Assembly: GCA_963931865.1 (NCBI GenBank)
Contig: OZ007505.1
Coordinates: forward strand, 6,712,653 to 6,776,652
DNA length: 64,000 nucleotides
Source of the DNA: Axinella damicornis
Lineage: Eukaryota; Porifera; Demospongiae; Axinellida; Axinellidae
Reading direction: 5' to 3'
Below the pieces are notes generated by a model that made no database searches, had not been told where the DNA came from, and was given only the letters and a program-made list of their open reading frames with translations. Numbering within the stretch: the first letter of the stretch is position 1; every line of letters begins with the position of its first letter. Positions 54,530-64,000 of this stretch are shown here, piece by piece. The position numbers were made by a program, and so were the translations under genes.

Positions 54530-56690
54530 ATGACGAGATATTCCACCGAGCCTGAAAACGCGGCCAAATGTAAGTGAGGCACTGGAGGGCGGTCTGAGCC
54601 TGGATAGTGTTGGGTGTGTGCTGTAGGGCCTTGGGACTTATGAATGAAACGGTCCTTTCTCACTCTCAGCATGTAAGGCCCGTGGAGTTGACCTTCGGGT
54701 GCACTTCAAGAACACTCGTGAGACAGCCCAAGCTGTCAAGCACATGCACTTGCGGAAGGCCATGCGTTACCTCAAGGATGTCATGGCCAAGAAGCAGATA
54801 GTGCCCTACAGACGATACTGTGGTGGCGTTGGTAGAAAAGCTCAGGTATGTCACTGGGTTGAGGAAATTACGAGCTAAGTGCTTCACAAACCCTCTATGT
54901 GACACCCTACCAGCCCAACCCAATTACCCTTGTACTTGAATGAATCCTTATTGAGGCGAGCCTTGCGAGCCCCACAGACATGTAAATATGAGTCATGTCT
55001 GTCTACATGGAGATGGACTGACTGCCCATGATGGTTGACACTTAGCCTCGTTCCCAGGCCGCGTGGGAGGAGAGAAAGCGGCCTGGTATCCACTGCTCGT
55101 GCAAACACGGCTATTTACGGTATATTTCCATGAAATTGTAGGGTTTTACGTTGTCATTCCACATGGATCATATCCGGACCGAATATTCTAGGTTTAATCT
55201 ATGTACGCGCTCAAGCCAAAAAGTTTCTGCAAAGCTTTTCTGTCGAATCCGTCATTCAGAAGGGTGATTCAAGTATTCCGCTGCTCTCTTCAGTGATGTA
55301 GGATTGTGTGAAGTTTGGCGTTATCCTCTGTGTAAGTTACTTCTCATGTCTGCCGTGTCTGTTGACAGTGGTGACGGTTTACCTGCCATTCCTGCATAGG
55401 CGAAGTCAAGACAGTCAAACGGAAACTCAGGGCACTTAGGAAGCAGGTTCCTGACAGCGTGGCAAGTTTCCAGACACTTACACACGCTTTCTCACTTGTT
55501 TCTTTTCAATGATACAGAAGTGAATCGGATGTATGCGTATCAATTTTACCGACCATTTACAAACGAACATGAATTCCCATGTGTTTCTGGGAATGCTCGT
55601 GCATGCGCAAGCAGTGGATACCAGGCCGCTTTCTCTCCTCCCACATGGCCTGGGAACGAGGCTAGTTGACACTGACTGATTGACACACTCATTGACTGAA
55701 TTACTTAACCCCACTTGCACATGTGTGCAGGGGGTAGCAACAAGCAATTTAAGCATTGTTACCGCTTGTTTAGGGCACACACGTCTCTCTGGTTGTTTGA
55801 ATCTTAAACTGTTGCTCCCTCAGGCCAAAAACCACAATTCTGCTGGGTCTCAGGGCCGCTGGCCCAAGAAGAGTGCATCAGTCCTACTGCAGCTGCTGAA
55901 AAATGCTGAAAGCAATGCAGAGGTCAAGATGTTGAACACGGATGCACTGGTCATCGATCACATTCAGGTCAACAGGGCTGCCAAGCTGAGGAGGAGAACG
56001 TACCGGGCACATGGGAGGATCAATCGTGAGTTGGGAGGGAGAGGAGAGATGTGTCTGGTTGTGTAGTTGATGTTATCCCAACTGCACCTAGCCTCATTCC
56101 CAGGCCCCACCCAGGTTCCAGGCCCCATCTAGGTTCCCGTTGCTTGCAGTATGGTTAAGCGGGAGAGGGCCTGGTAAGTTTTATCACGTGAGTGACGTCA
56201 AGGGTAGAAAGACGGTAGAAATGAACGTGGGGCTCAGAACAGCAAGAAGAAAAATGGTACCGGGTAACATACCACACGTATCTAGCTAGCTAGCTAGCAG
56301 GGGCGACTGTCATACCCACCAGCATTTGAACGTGGATATGAGTGAACAACACCAAACAGCGTAGGGTTTTCATTCTGACAATTTGCCATTTGTAGATTAT
56401 GCCATGCTCACATGACCAGGCCCTCCCTACTGCAAGCGACGAAAAGCTGGGCGGGGGCCTAGGAATGAGGCTAAACTGCACCATTGGTTGATGTTATGTT
56501 AAATCCACTCACGCACACACACGTACACACAGCCTTCATGAGTTCTCCGTGTCACATTGAGATCATCCTGACAGAGAAGGATGAAGCTGTCCCCAAAGCC
56601 GAAGAAGAGACCACCACAAAAAAGAAGGTCTCCCAAAAGAAGCTGAAGAGGCAGAAGCTCAAGGCCGCCATGAGCGGAGGAGTGGACTAA
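54530..56690 (+). CDS. RPL17: 60S ribosomal protein L17 (uL22), 191 aa, four exons
   Basis: Large-subunit ribosomal protein lining the exit tunnel. Exons 54530-54569, 54670-54845, 55824-56025, 56533-56690; phases 1, 0 and 1 agree. Near-identity to animal RPL17: [112 protein letters not shown]. The C-terminus is a few residues longer than human (184). Intron 2 carries a 622-bp MITE and intron 3 a 385-bp MITE. Vertebrate RPL17 introns host C/D snoRNAs; I looked for RUGAUGA/CUGA boxes and found no convincing pair. Confidence 0.98.
55043..55664. mobile_element. TAGCCTCG-family MITE, 622 bp, 9-bp target duplication
   Basis: Left TAGCCTCGTTCCCAGGCC, right GGCCTGGGAACGAGGCTA, arms extended by GTGGGAGGAGAGAAAGCGGC. 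Exact GTTGACACT repeats at 55034-55042 and 55665-55673. Sister copy of 50949-51555. Confidence 0.95.
56089..56473. mobile_element. TAGCCTCA-family MITE, 385 bp, 9-bp target duplication
   Basis: Left TAGCCTCATTCCCAGGCCC, right GGGCCTAGGAATGAGGCTA-like; exact AACTGCACC repeats at 56080-56088 and 56474-56482. In RPL17 intron 3. Confidence 0.88.
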
Positions 56691-56892
56691 TGCGTGATTA
56701 TTCTCCTGGAAATAATCTTTATCCTTCAATAATTATTTGCAAGAAGTGGGCGGGGTTGGCGATATCATGTGATAACGTGGCTGAATTTGGTTGGGCGATC
56801 AGCTGAACGTCTGAATCCTCCACGTGTACTTCATTCTAGATTTACTGCAACTACACTAGCTCTGCAAGTTGTGTACGTGTGTGAGTGTCGCG

Positions 56893-59800
56893 ATGTCCCG
56901 CCGTCTCTTCTCCCTTCTTCTGGCCTTGTGTGCTGCCCTGGCAGCCGCTGAGCACAGTGACGTATTAGAGCTGGATGGTGACAATTTTCACAGCAGCATC
57001 GATGACAAAGACCTCATTTTGGTGGAGTTCTACGCTCCCTGGTATGTGTGTGATACACCTGAAGCTGTGCATGGTGCAAAATTAATGCGATTCCTGGATG
57101 AGTTTGTCACAGCCTGCAATGTTCCTCAGCATTCACCCGGGTCGCATTCCTAGTACCATACATGTCTCTATTAGGCACTCCAACTGGTATATATGTTTCC
57201 GGTCAGGGACTTCCCCCAGCAGTCGTGCGGGTGGGCGGGTACTTAGCAACTCAACAACGGCCATGACGCACATACGTGCACGCGAATATGCCACAGATCA
57301 CTGATACGACGCGAAAATGACATAGAATCACAAAAATGGCAAGTCAGCCTACAAAATACGACAGATTTCTTGTCCTTTTCACAGATGCAGACAGATACGT
57401 ACACTACCATGACCGAGCTACTACTACTGCGCATGCGCTGTAGAGTGTTGCTCAAATAGCGCTAGTCCCAAAACGTCGTGCGGGCACTATAATTATTATA
57501 ATACTTAACACTGGGAGGCCTAGTACGCAGAGGGCGATGGACCAGAAGCATATATACAAGTTGGAGTGGCCTTATCTATGCCAGTACAGTGTGGTGGAAT
57601 CATTCTACAAATATACATTTTCTGGTGCATAGAATTACTTATTTGGTAAAGTTCCGGGGATGTCCTTGAGGTTTAGAAAGCATAATGCAATTGCAAACGC
57701 AGAACTCGGCCCGCTATAGTGAGCAGCAGCTTGTGTGTCGAATCATAGAATTCCCACTAGCTGTACAGTTGTTCCCCCCTCCTCTTAAGGTGTGGTCACT
57801 GCAAGCGGCTTGCTCCAGAGTATGAGAAGGCAGCCACTGCTCTTGTGAAGGCGGATCCTCCTATCCCTTTGGCAAAGGTGGATTGTCCCGCTAGCGAAGC
57901 CCTCTGTCGCGAGTTTGGAGTCTCTGGGTACCCCACTCTCAAACTCTTCAGGAATGGGCAGTACAATTCTGAATATGATGGGCCAAGGAGTTCAGGTATG
58001 TAGGCCATGCAAAGCACATTATTAGTTTCTGGTCCATCTTGTAACAAAAACAGAAGGGGGTGGGAGTTTATACGTCTGTGAAAGCTCAATTTGAATTTGA
58101 ACAACTGTCTACAGAATAGTTGCAGCGTACAGCAGAAGGTGCTCACGCATCACGGGAATAGTGAAGCAGCAGGCGTGTGTGTCAGAGGCATGTGGGTGGG
58201 GATGAGAAACCAGTAATGCTTCTAACATCAATAGTTATGGTACCAGTCCTGTATTATGTACTGCGTGGCGATTCTCTGCATGGTGGTATGTGTATAGAGT
58301 AGTGTTGTGAGCACTACAGTTTATACCCGGGTATATGTATAGCGTGATACCAATGTATATTTCTTTCAAGTCGTGTATTGTTTTTTGAGGCATGGGAAGG
58401 GACAAAATTACATGACCACAATTCACTGTAACAAGAAAAGATATACGTACATGTACTCGACACAACACTCGTAATGTTGAACTCTCAGCATCATGTTGCC
58501 AATACGTCTACTATATTGTGATACGTAGCATGGATACAAATGTTAGTAGGTATTGGCCAGCTGGACACAATGTGATTATAGTACCGTAGTGTCCCGCTAA
58601 TACTCCCCCTTCGAAAATACGCCCTCCCCCTCTTTTTCACCCAAGTTCCTGCACAGGGTAGTTTGACTCGTTATAACGCCCCCCTGGTGAGCGTCTTCTG
58701 GAATATCATACTAACTCTGTAACTACACTTCACTTGCGCAACTTTGCAGATCGTCTCTCATGCAGATCGAGTAGTCACCGTTGTCGCAGACGGTACAAGT
58801 CACCTCGCTGCCACTCTTCCGCAGGAAATACCAAGAAATGTTCCGTGGTTCATGACCGACAGTATACTATTGCTGTTCTTGAGGATGGCCACAGCGAAGC
58901 CGAAGGCGTCGTGAATGTTATGGCCCTCGAGTTGAAGTGGCAGCTCTTCTCGCCAATGTAGGGAGACCACGCATGATTACCACGAACAGTACTGGCGATC
59001 GTTTGTACTTTTGTAACTGTGAACATGAACCTTGGTGGTGCCATAAACGTAGCAAAACTTTTGTGGGGGCGTATAATCGAGACTAATTTGCGTCCTCGAA
59101 AATACGCCCCCTCCCCTCTTTGGGCTTGATGTAGTGTACAAAATAAGGGGGCGTATTAACGGGACACTACGGTATATCTGAATCTCAACATTGCCTGGTT
59201 TCACATACTATCGGAGTATCATGGGTGGTTGGAGCAAGGTAACTGTGATGTTTGGCCGCATGATTTGAAACACTGTTGCCCAACATTACCGTCTCAGAAA
59301 GGAGCTTTGGGTTGTTATAGCCGTTGTTTCTTCTTTCAACAGATGGCATCATCGCCTTCATGAAGAAACTGTCCGGGCCGAGCTCCAGAGGTCAGAACAT
59401 GCATTTTCAATTTCCCCCTTTCAACATTTTCACACTTTCGCGTTCATTCTCCGTGTTGCAGAATTCAGCGCTGTGGAAGATATGAAGAAGTTCGTTGACA
59501 ACGAAGACCATAGCATCGTTGGTACGCTCTCCAATGTTCTCTCTATCTGTTGAGCTGTCTCATTGGTGTCATCAGCTAGTGCATCAGGAATTTTCCACTT
59601 ATGGTGGCCATTTTGGTTTTGAATTAGATGAGGCATTATGCACAGAGTCTTCTCCCACAGATGCGACCACTGTGCCTTATTCTCACCATAAACAAATGAC
59701 AGCATTTTGCAGTGACAGTATTTTACAGTAACAGTATTTTGCAGTGACAGTCCCCAGGTGTGAGCAGTAGGGAACATGAGCGAGGCCAACAGCAGTGTAG

Positions 59801-62800
59801 TTTGCAGCCTATTAGTAGGCTCCCGGACAGCACCATCATCAAAACGAGGTCTCACTGCTGCTGTCCCTCATTAGCCTCGTTCCCAGGCCCGTGAGAGGGA
59901 GGAGAAAAGGGCCTGGTTTCCACTGTTTGCACATGTGCTTAATTATCTGTAACCGTAACACGTATTCATAAAGGGGAGGGTGCAAATGACGTGTTCGTAG
60001 TCACATGGTTGAGGGTGTGATTTTGCTACACTGGTCCTCGATCCACAAGATGAGGGGCGATACAACCACAATTGCACTGCCACCAGCAACCGACTTACCG
60101 GACATTCTTTATTCAAAACAGAGTCTGGTAGTATACTGCGACGGTAGCCACACGAAAACATCCCATCGTTCAATCGCAGGTCGCTGTTCTAGGAGTGCCT
60201 TGCCGCCTGAGGACATAGGAGAGCACGATTGAGAGCTGTCACTACTAAGTACTCGCTAGCTAGCTAGCTAGTTAACTGTACGGATCACATTATCCACTTC
60301 ATCGTCACAAGTGTACAAACATAATCGAATGTCCACGGTGCCGGTGGAATTCCACCACTATTTAGTGCATGCACAAACAATGGAAACCAGGCCCTTTTCT
60401 CCTCGCCGTCTCGGGCCTGGGAACGAGGCTAGTATCGTCACTGGGCCTCCCCTCTGTAATTACTGCATGTACTCTGACCTCTGCTCAACCTGCACAGCCA
60501 AAATGGCTACCAGTGATTTCCCACAATGTGAGACCCACTAAGGCATTGCAGAGTTGGTTTACTTGAAGTTCCTCTTTGCCTGCAGGGTTCTTCACCGATG
60601 AGAAGAGCAAGTTGAAGAAGGCCTTTGCTGCAGTTGCGGACACCCTCAGACAGAACTTCCGCTTTGCACACACAATGACCAAGGAGGTGATGGACGAGTT
60701 TGGCTTTGAAGAGTAAGTTCAGTTGGAAAATTAAAAACCCTTTCAAGATTATTTGAATGAAGGTTTATTCCCTTGTTCTTGCTCTCTCTCTCTCTCTCTC
60801 TTCCTGTTCTCTCTGCAGCCAGGTGGTGATCTTTCGTCCACCCAAGTTGCACACAAAGCTGGAGGAGAGCCGTGCTGCCTACTCTGGAGATGAAAATAAG
60901 GCCGACCTGCAAGAGTTCATCAAGAAGAACTTGTAGGTTCATCTCACCATGTACCACCTCTCAATTACACTCACTCCTCCTTTCCTCCTCCCCCCCTCGT
61001 CCTCTCTCAGCATGGGGCTTGCTGGAGTCCGTACCCAGGACAACTCAGAGTTCTTTGATGCTAAGAAGCCACTCGCTGTGGTTTACTTCAATGTTGACTA
61101 CACACGCAACCCCAAAGGTGATGCTGCCTTTGTGCAGGACATGCTTGGCCACTAGTGTTGTTACACCCAATGCTTTGCGTAATGATATTTTCCCACCCTC
61201 TGTATTGTCACACAGGCAGCAACTATTGGAGAAACAGGTGGGTCCTTTGCAGGACACGTACTCCCTCTACTGAATAGATTATCAATAGCATTGATCTGTT
61301 CTCAATAGAGTGAACGATACTTTCTTTGAGTTTGGGGCTATGTGGGCTGGTGGCCTGTCTCTAGTGTGTGGGCCTGGTCTCTAGTGTGTGGAGAGTGTAT
61401 ACTGTTTGTTGAGAAGGTACGCAATCCTTGATCATGTTTGCTCCTTCCCCCTACTCACTCACGCTCACGCACACCACCTTCACAGGGTGATCAAGGTGGC
61501 AAAGGACTTCGTTGACGGTGTGACGTTTGCAGTGTCAAGTACAGAGCAGTATGCTCATGAGCTAGAGCAGCTGGGGCTGAAGAGTGAGGAGGAGGTGGTC
61601 GCCGGGCTCTTTGACAAGCAGGGGAGGAAGTACTCCATGGCTGACAAATTCAGGTGGGTCTTTAATGAACTGTTTTTGCAGCAATGAGTGTGTGCTCCAT
61701 GTAGCACCGCCATATTTTGTTTCTCCAGGCTCGTTGAGCTTTGAGCTGCCGATCACAACAGAGCTTGTAACTTAAGTGTAGCCGTGAGTCCGTGACACAT
61801 GATCTCTGAGAGCCATTTTGGTGGGACTGGTAGAACAGTGCTTAGCTACAAAGGGGGAAGGTATATACATGTATACAACCCGGAATGGAACAGAAGTGCA
61901 AGTATTTTAGCACTATATATTTTTTCTTAGCACTGCTTTTCAAGTATGCTATTGTCTGAATTCAAGATAATATTTGGGACTCCACCAAGCAGAGAAAACA
62001 CTTCTGAGAGAGCTCAGCAGGAAATTCAGACTACTTGAGTCATGTGCCTATGAATCCACAGCTGAAATCCTTTTCTCACTAGCACAGTGGTGACTCTCAA
62101 TGCACTGCATGAAGCTCGTCAATTGCCAGTCAGCCAGTTACCACTGGGAATTCCTCCTTTCTTCAGACTAGGCTGGGAGAGATTTCTACCGTTACGTTAA
62201 CACTACTAAGAGGCACCAATTGGTCTACTGTTCGCATTGCAAAGGAGTAGACAAACCAGGAGCAGCGAGCCTCCAAGCAGTACCAAAGTTTGCTTCTCCG
62301 AGTCTTAAGTCAATGCAGTGCATGCGTTTGGGTTTGAGGCTATGGCTAGTTGGCTACTTATAGCATCTTCATGCACCACTTGGTAAATCACTTCTGGTTC
62401 CGTTCCATTCTGATACCTTCCCCTACGAAGCGTACACAAAGTGGGGAATAATGGACTTCCAAGGTTTTCTGTAGCTAGCACCAAGTTTGGGCCTGTTTCA
62501 GTTGCAGCTTGCCAGTCTTCCTGGATCAGTGTCACTCTGATCAGTGTCACTCTATCAAGAGCAATGTTGTCACATCCTGTCACGAATGACGTTACCAGGG
62601 ACAAGCATGCACACATTTCCATCAGAGGAGTAAAACCCCCAGTAATGTCAGTGGTTTCTATTTCCTGCCTGCATGCAGTGTTGACAACTTGCGCAAGTTT
62701 GTGCAACAGTTTGTCGATGGAGAGTTGGAACCGTACATCAAGTCTGAGCCCATTCCTGAGGACGATGATGGACCAGTTACCGTGAGTAGCCGCAATAGTT

Positions 62801-63865
62801 GCCATAGTAACCTTGACATCTTGCACGTTTGTGACCACTCGCTGCACAAATGAAAGCTTTGTAATAGCTTGTATCTCCGAGCTGGTGTAGTAATCTTCTA
62901 GTATTCTCTAGTAATCCAACATGTTGGACTTCTGTGTGAGAATAATGTGGCATGAGATTAAAGTTGCATGTGCAATTGGGATAGGTGCATGTGCATTTGA
63001 AAGCAGTTGTATGATGCTGCTGTTCTCTACTCTGCACTACTCTCTCATTCTGTTCCTAGGTGGTTGTGGGGAAGAATTTTGAGGAAATTGTGAATGACGA
63101 GTCAAAGGATGTCTTGGTTGAGTTCTATGCCCCGTGGTGCGGCCACTGTAAATCCCTGGCTCCCAAGTATGAGGAACTTGCGGAGAAGGTGAGAGAAGTT
63201 CCACCATGTCACTTGTGTGCAGTATAAATGGTAGCACTCGCACGCTCTTGCATGGCAATCCAAAACTGTGATTGTTGCATCCCTGCATGTCCTGAATGCC
63301 ACCTGTGATTGTTGCATCCCTGCCACCTGTGATTGTTGCATCCCTGTCCTGAATGCCACCTGTGATTGTTGCATCCTGTTCTGAGTGCCACCTGTGATTG
63401 TTGCATCCCTGTCCTGAGTGCCACCTGTGATTGTTGCATCCCTGTCCTGAATGCCACCTGTGATTGTTGCATCCCTGTCCTGAATGCCACCTGTGATTGT
63501 TGCATCCCTGTCCTGAATGCCACCTGTGATTGTTGCATCCCTGTCCTGAGTGCTACCTGTGATTGTTGCATCCCTGTCCTGAATGCCACCTGTGATTGTT
63601 GCATCCCTGTCCTGAGTGCCACCTGTGATTGTTGCATCCCTGTCCTGAATGCCACCTGTGATTGTTGCATCCCTGTCCTGATGTGATTGTTGCATCCCTG
63701 TCCTGAATGCCACCTGTGCATGCGATTGTTGCATCCCTGTCCTGAGTGCCACCTGTGATTGTTGTGTTTGATCGCTCTGATTCAGCTCAAAGATGACCCC
63801 AATATTGTGATCGCAAAGAGCGATGCCACTGCCAACGACTACCCATCACAGTATGAAGTCAGAGG
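56893..63865 (+). CDS. PDIA3: Protein disulfide isomerase A3 (ERp57), N-terminal 437 codons, runs off the right edge
   Basis: ER thiol oxidoreductase that works with calnexin/calreticulin on glycoproteins. Exons: 56893-57041, 57790-57995, 59343-59390, 59462-59521, 60586-60712, 60819-60932, 61011-61117, 61216-61237, 61486-61653, 62679-62781, 63060-63188, 63786-63865, then outside. Signal peptide 1-19 ([17 protein letters not shown]). First thioredoxin domain with CGHC at 51-54; b and b-prime domains with [30 protein letters not shown] and the ERp57 marker [19 protein letters not shown]; second active domain with [20 protein letters not shown] (CGHC 395-398). Phases agree throughout. The a-prime end and retention signal lie beyond 64000. 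PDIA4 is less likely, as only one a domain precedes b. Confidence 0.95.
57042..57789. other. PDIA3 intron 1
   Basis: Nothing recognised. The donor splits the tryptophan codon just before the first CGHC. Confidence 0.5.
58582..59174. mobile_element. TACCGTAGT-terminated MITE, 593 bp
   Basis: Ends TACCGTAGTGTCCCGCTAAT and near complement, with arms containing CGAAAATACGCCC. The flanking duplication is unclear (TATA-like). In PDIA3 intron 2. Shares the terminal nine bases with 18870-19156. Confidence 0.8.
59872..60431. mobile_element. TAGCCTCG-family MITE, 560 bp
   Basis: Left TAGCCTCGTTCCCAGGCCC, right GGGCCTGGGAACGAGGCTA; subterminal GGGCCTGGTTTCCA / TGGAAACCAGGCCC. The flanks do not form a convincing duplication. 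In PDIA3 intron 4. Confidence 0.85.
61654..62678. other. PDIA3 intron 9
   Basis: No exon seen on either strand. The minus-strand frame at 62305-62847 overlaps exon 10 and has no family features. Confidence 0.5.
63262..63765 (+). repeat. 33-bp minisatellite in PDIA3 intron 11, about 14-15 copies
   Basis: Unit CCACCTGTGATTGTTGCATC followed by CCTGTCCTGAATG (or GAGTG). A few copies are truncated. The long frames on both strands are repeat translations. The array starts about 75 bases after the exon 11 donor and ends about 20 bases before exon 12. Confidence 0.95.
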
Positions 63866-64000
63866 GTAAGCATATCTTAAGATTTAAGTGTGTGTGTGAG
63901 TACATTGCGGAAGTGGGATGTTATAGACTAGTAACGCATGACCTTCGTACTTTACTACAACTGCCGAACCTCAAACTCTGTGAAGCAGGCTCGTATAAAC

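Noticed and set aside
54570..56532. snoRNA genes in RPL17 introns, as in vertebrates
   Set aside because: No convincing paired C (RUGAUGA) and D (CUGA) boxes with terminal stems were found; the introns are mostly MITE sequence.
57098..57304. Short frames inside PDIA3 intron 1
   Set aside because: Random open frames between two well-defined exons whose junction restores the WCGHC motif.
63102..63752. Long frames of DRDATITGG or [11 protein letters not shown] repeats
   Set aside because: Translations of the 33-bp intronic minisatellite; the plus strand carries the PDIA3 exons on both sides.
63262..63765. Regular repeats resembling a CRISPR array
   Set aside because: Units are head-to-tail with no unique spacers, in a eukaryotic intron.

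Overview
This window is nuclear DNA from an animal. Its genes are split by GT-AG introns, the proteins are typical of metazoans (HACE1-like ubiquitin ligase, glucosidase II beta, lysosomal alpha-N-acetylgalactosaminidase, a Rab11-FIP, LARP6, nicotinamide riboside kinase, a nucleoplasmin-type FKBP, RPL17, PDIA3/ERp57), and the spaces between genes are short. The compact layout, many head-to-head gene pairs and dense small inverted-repeat transposons suggest an early-branching marine invertebrate, perhaps a sponge. That placement is inference, not proof. I built gene models by hand from open frames, splice sites and phase continuity. Protein families were recognised from memory of conserved motifs, with no database search.

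Layout, left to right. 1-2095 is repeats. A small secreted cysteine peptide gene (minus, 2096-2774) lies head to head with a 21-exon ankyrin-HECT ubiquitin ligase (plus, 3008-21806), whose introns are full of simple repeats. Next come a secreted protein with two six-cysteine domains (plus, 22000-23271) and a single-exon type I membrane protein (plus, 24617-25219). Intronless PRKCSH (minus, 26044-27609) is 60 bp head to head with a UPF0449/C19orf25 homologue (plus, 27670-28376), whose intron holds a transposon carrying a degraded piece of PRKCSH. A CFAP141 homologue (minus, 28405-30193) ends 28 bp from the UPF0449 stop and starts 222 bp from NAGA (plus, 30416-36062). A C2-IPT-FIP protein (minus, 36905-41462) and intronless LARP6 (minus, 42000-43370) follow. 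NMRK (plus, 44195-47912), FKBP46-like (minus, 48453-54310), RPL17 (plus, 54530-56690) and PDIA3 (plus, 56893 to beyond the right edge) complete the set.

Several products share a compartment. Glucosidase II beta and PDIA3/ERp57 both act in the ER calnexin cycle, and NAGA and the two secreted cysteine proteins pass through that pathway. The linkage is probably coincidental.

The most notable items are: (1) a Pack-MITE-like element carrying a PRKCSH fragment; (2) a MITE family with termini TAGCCTCGTTCCCAGGCC and precise 9-bp target duplications, at least eleven times in 64 kb, with a sister family starting TAGTCTCG; (3) an unrecognised secreted protein with two copies of a C..C-x3-C..CC-x-G..C module; (4) a C2 + IPT/TIG + FIP-type Rab-binding architecture; (5) a HACE1-type HECT ligase with a long charged N-terminal extension and an in-frame 33-bp minisatellite; (6) five divergent gene pairs.
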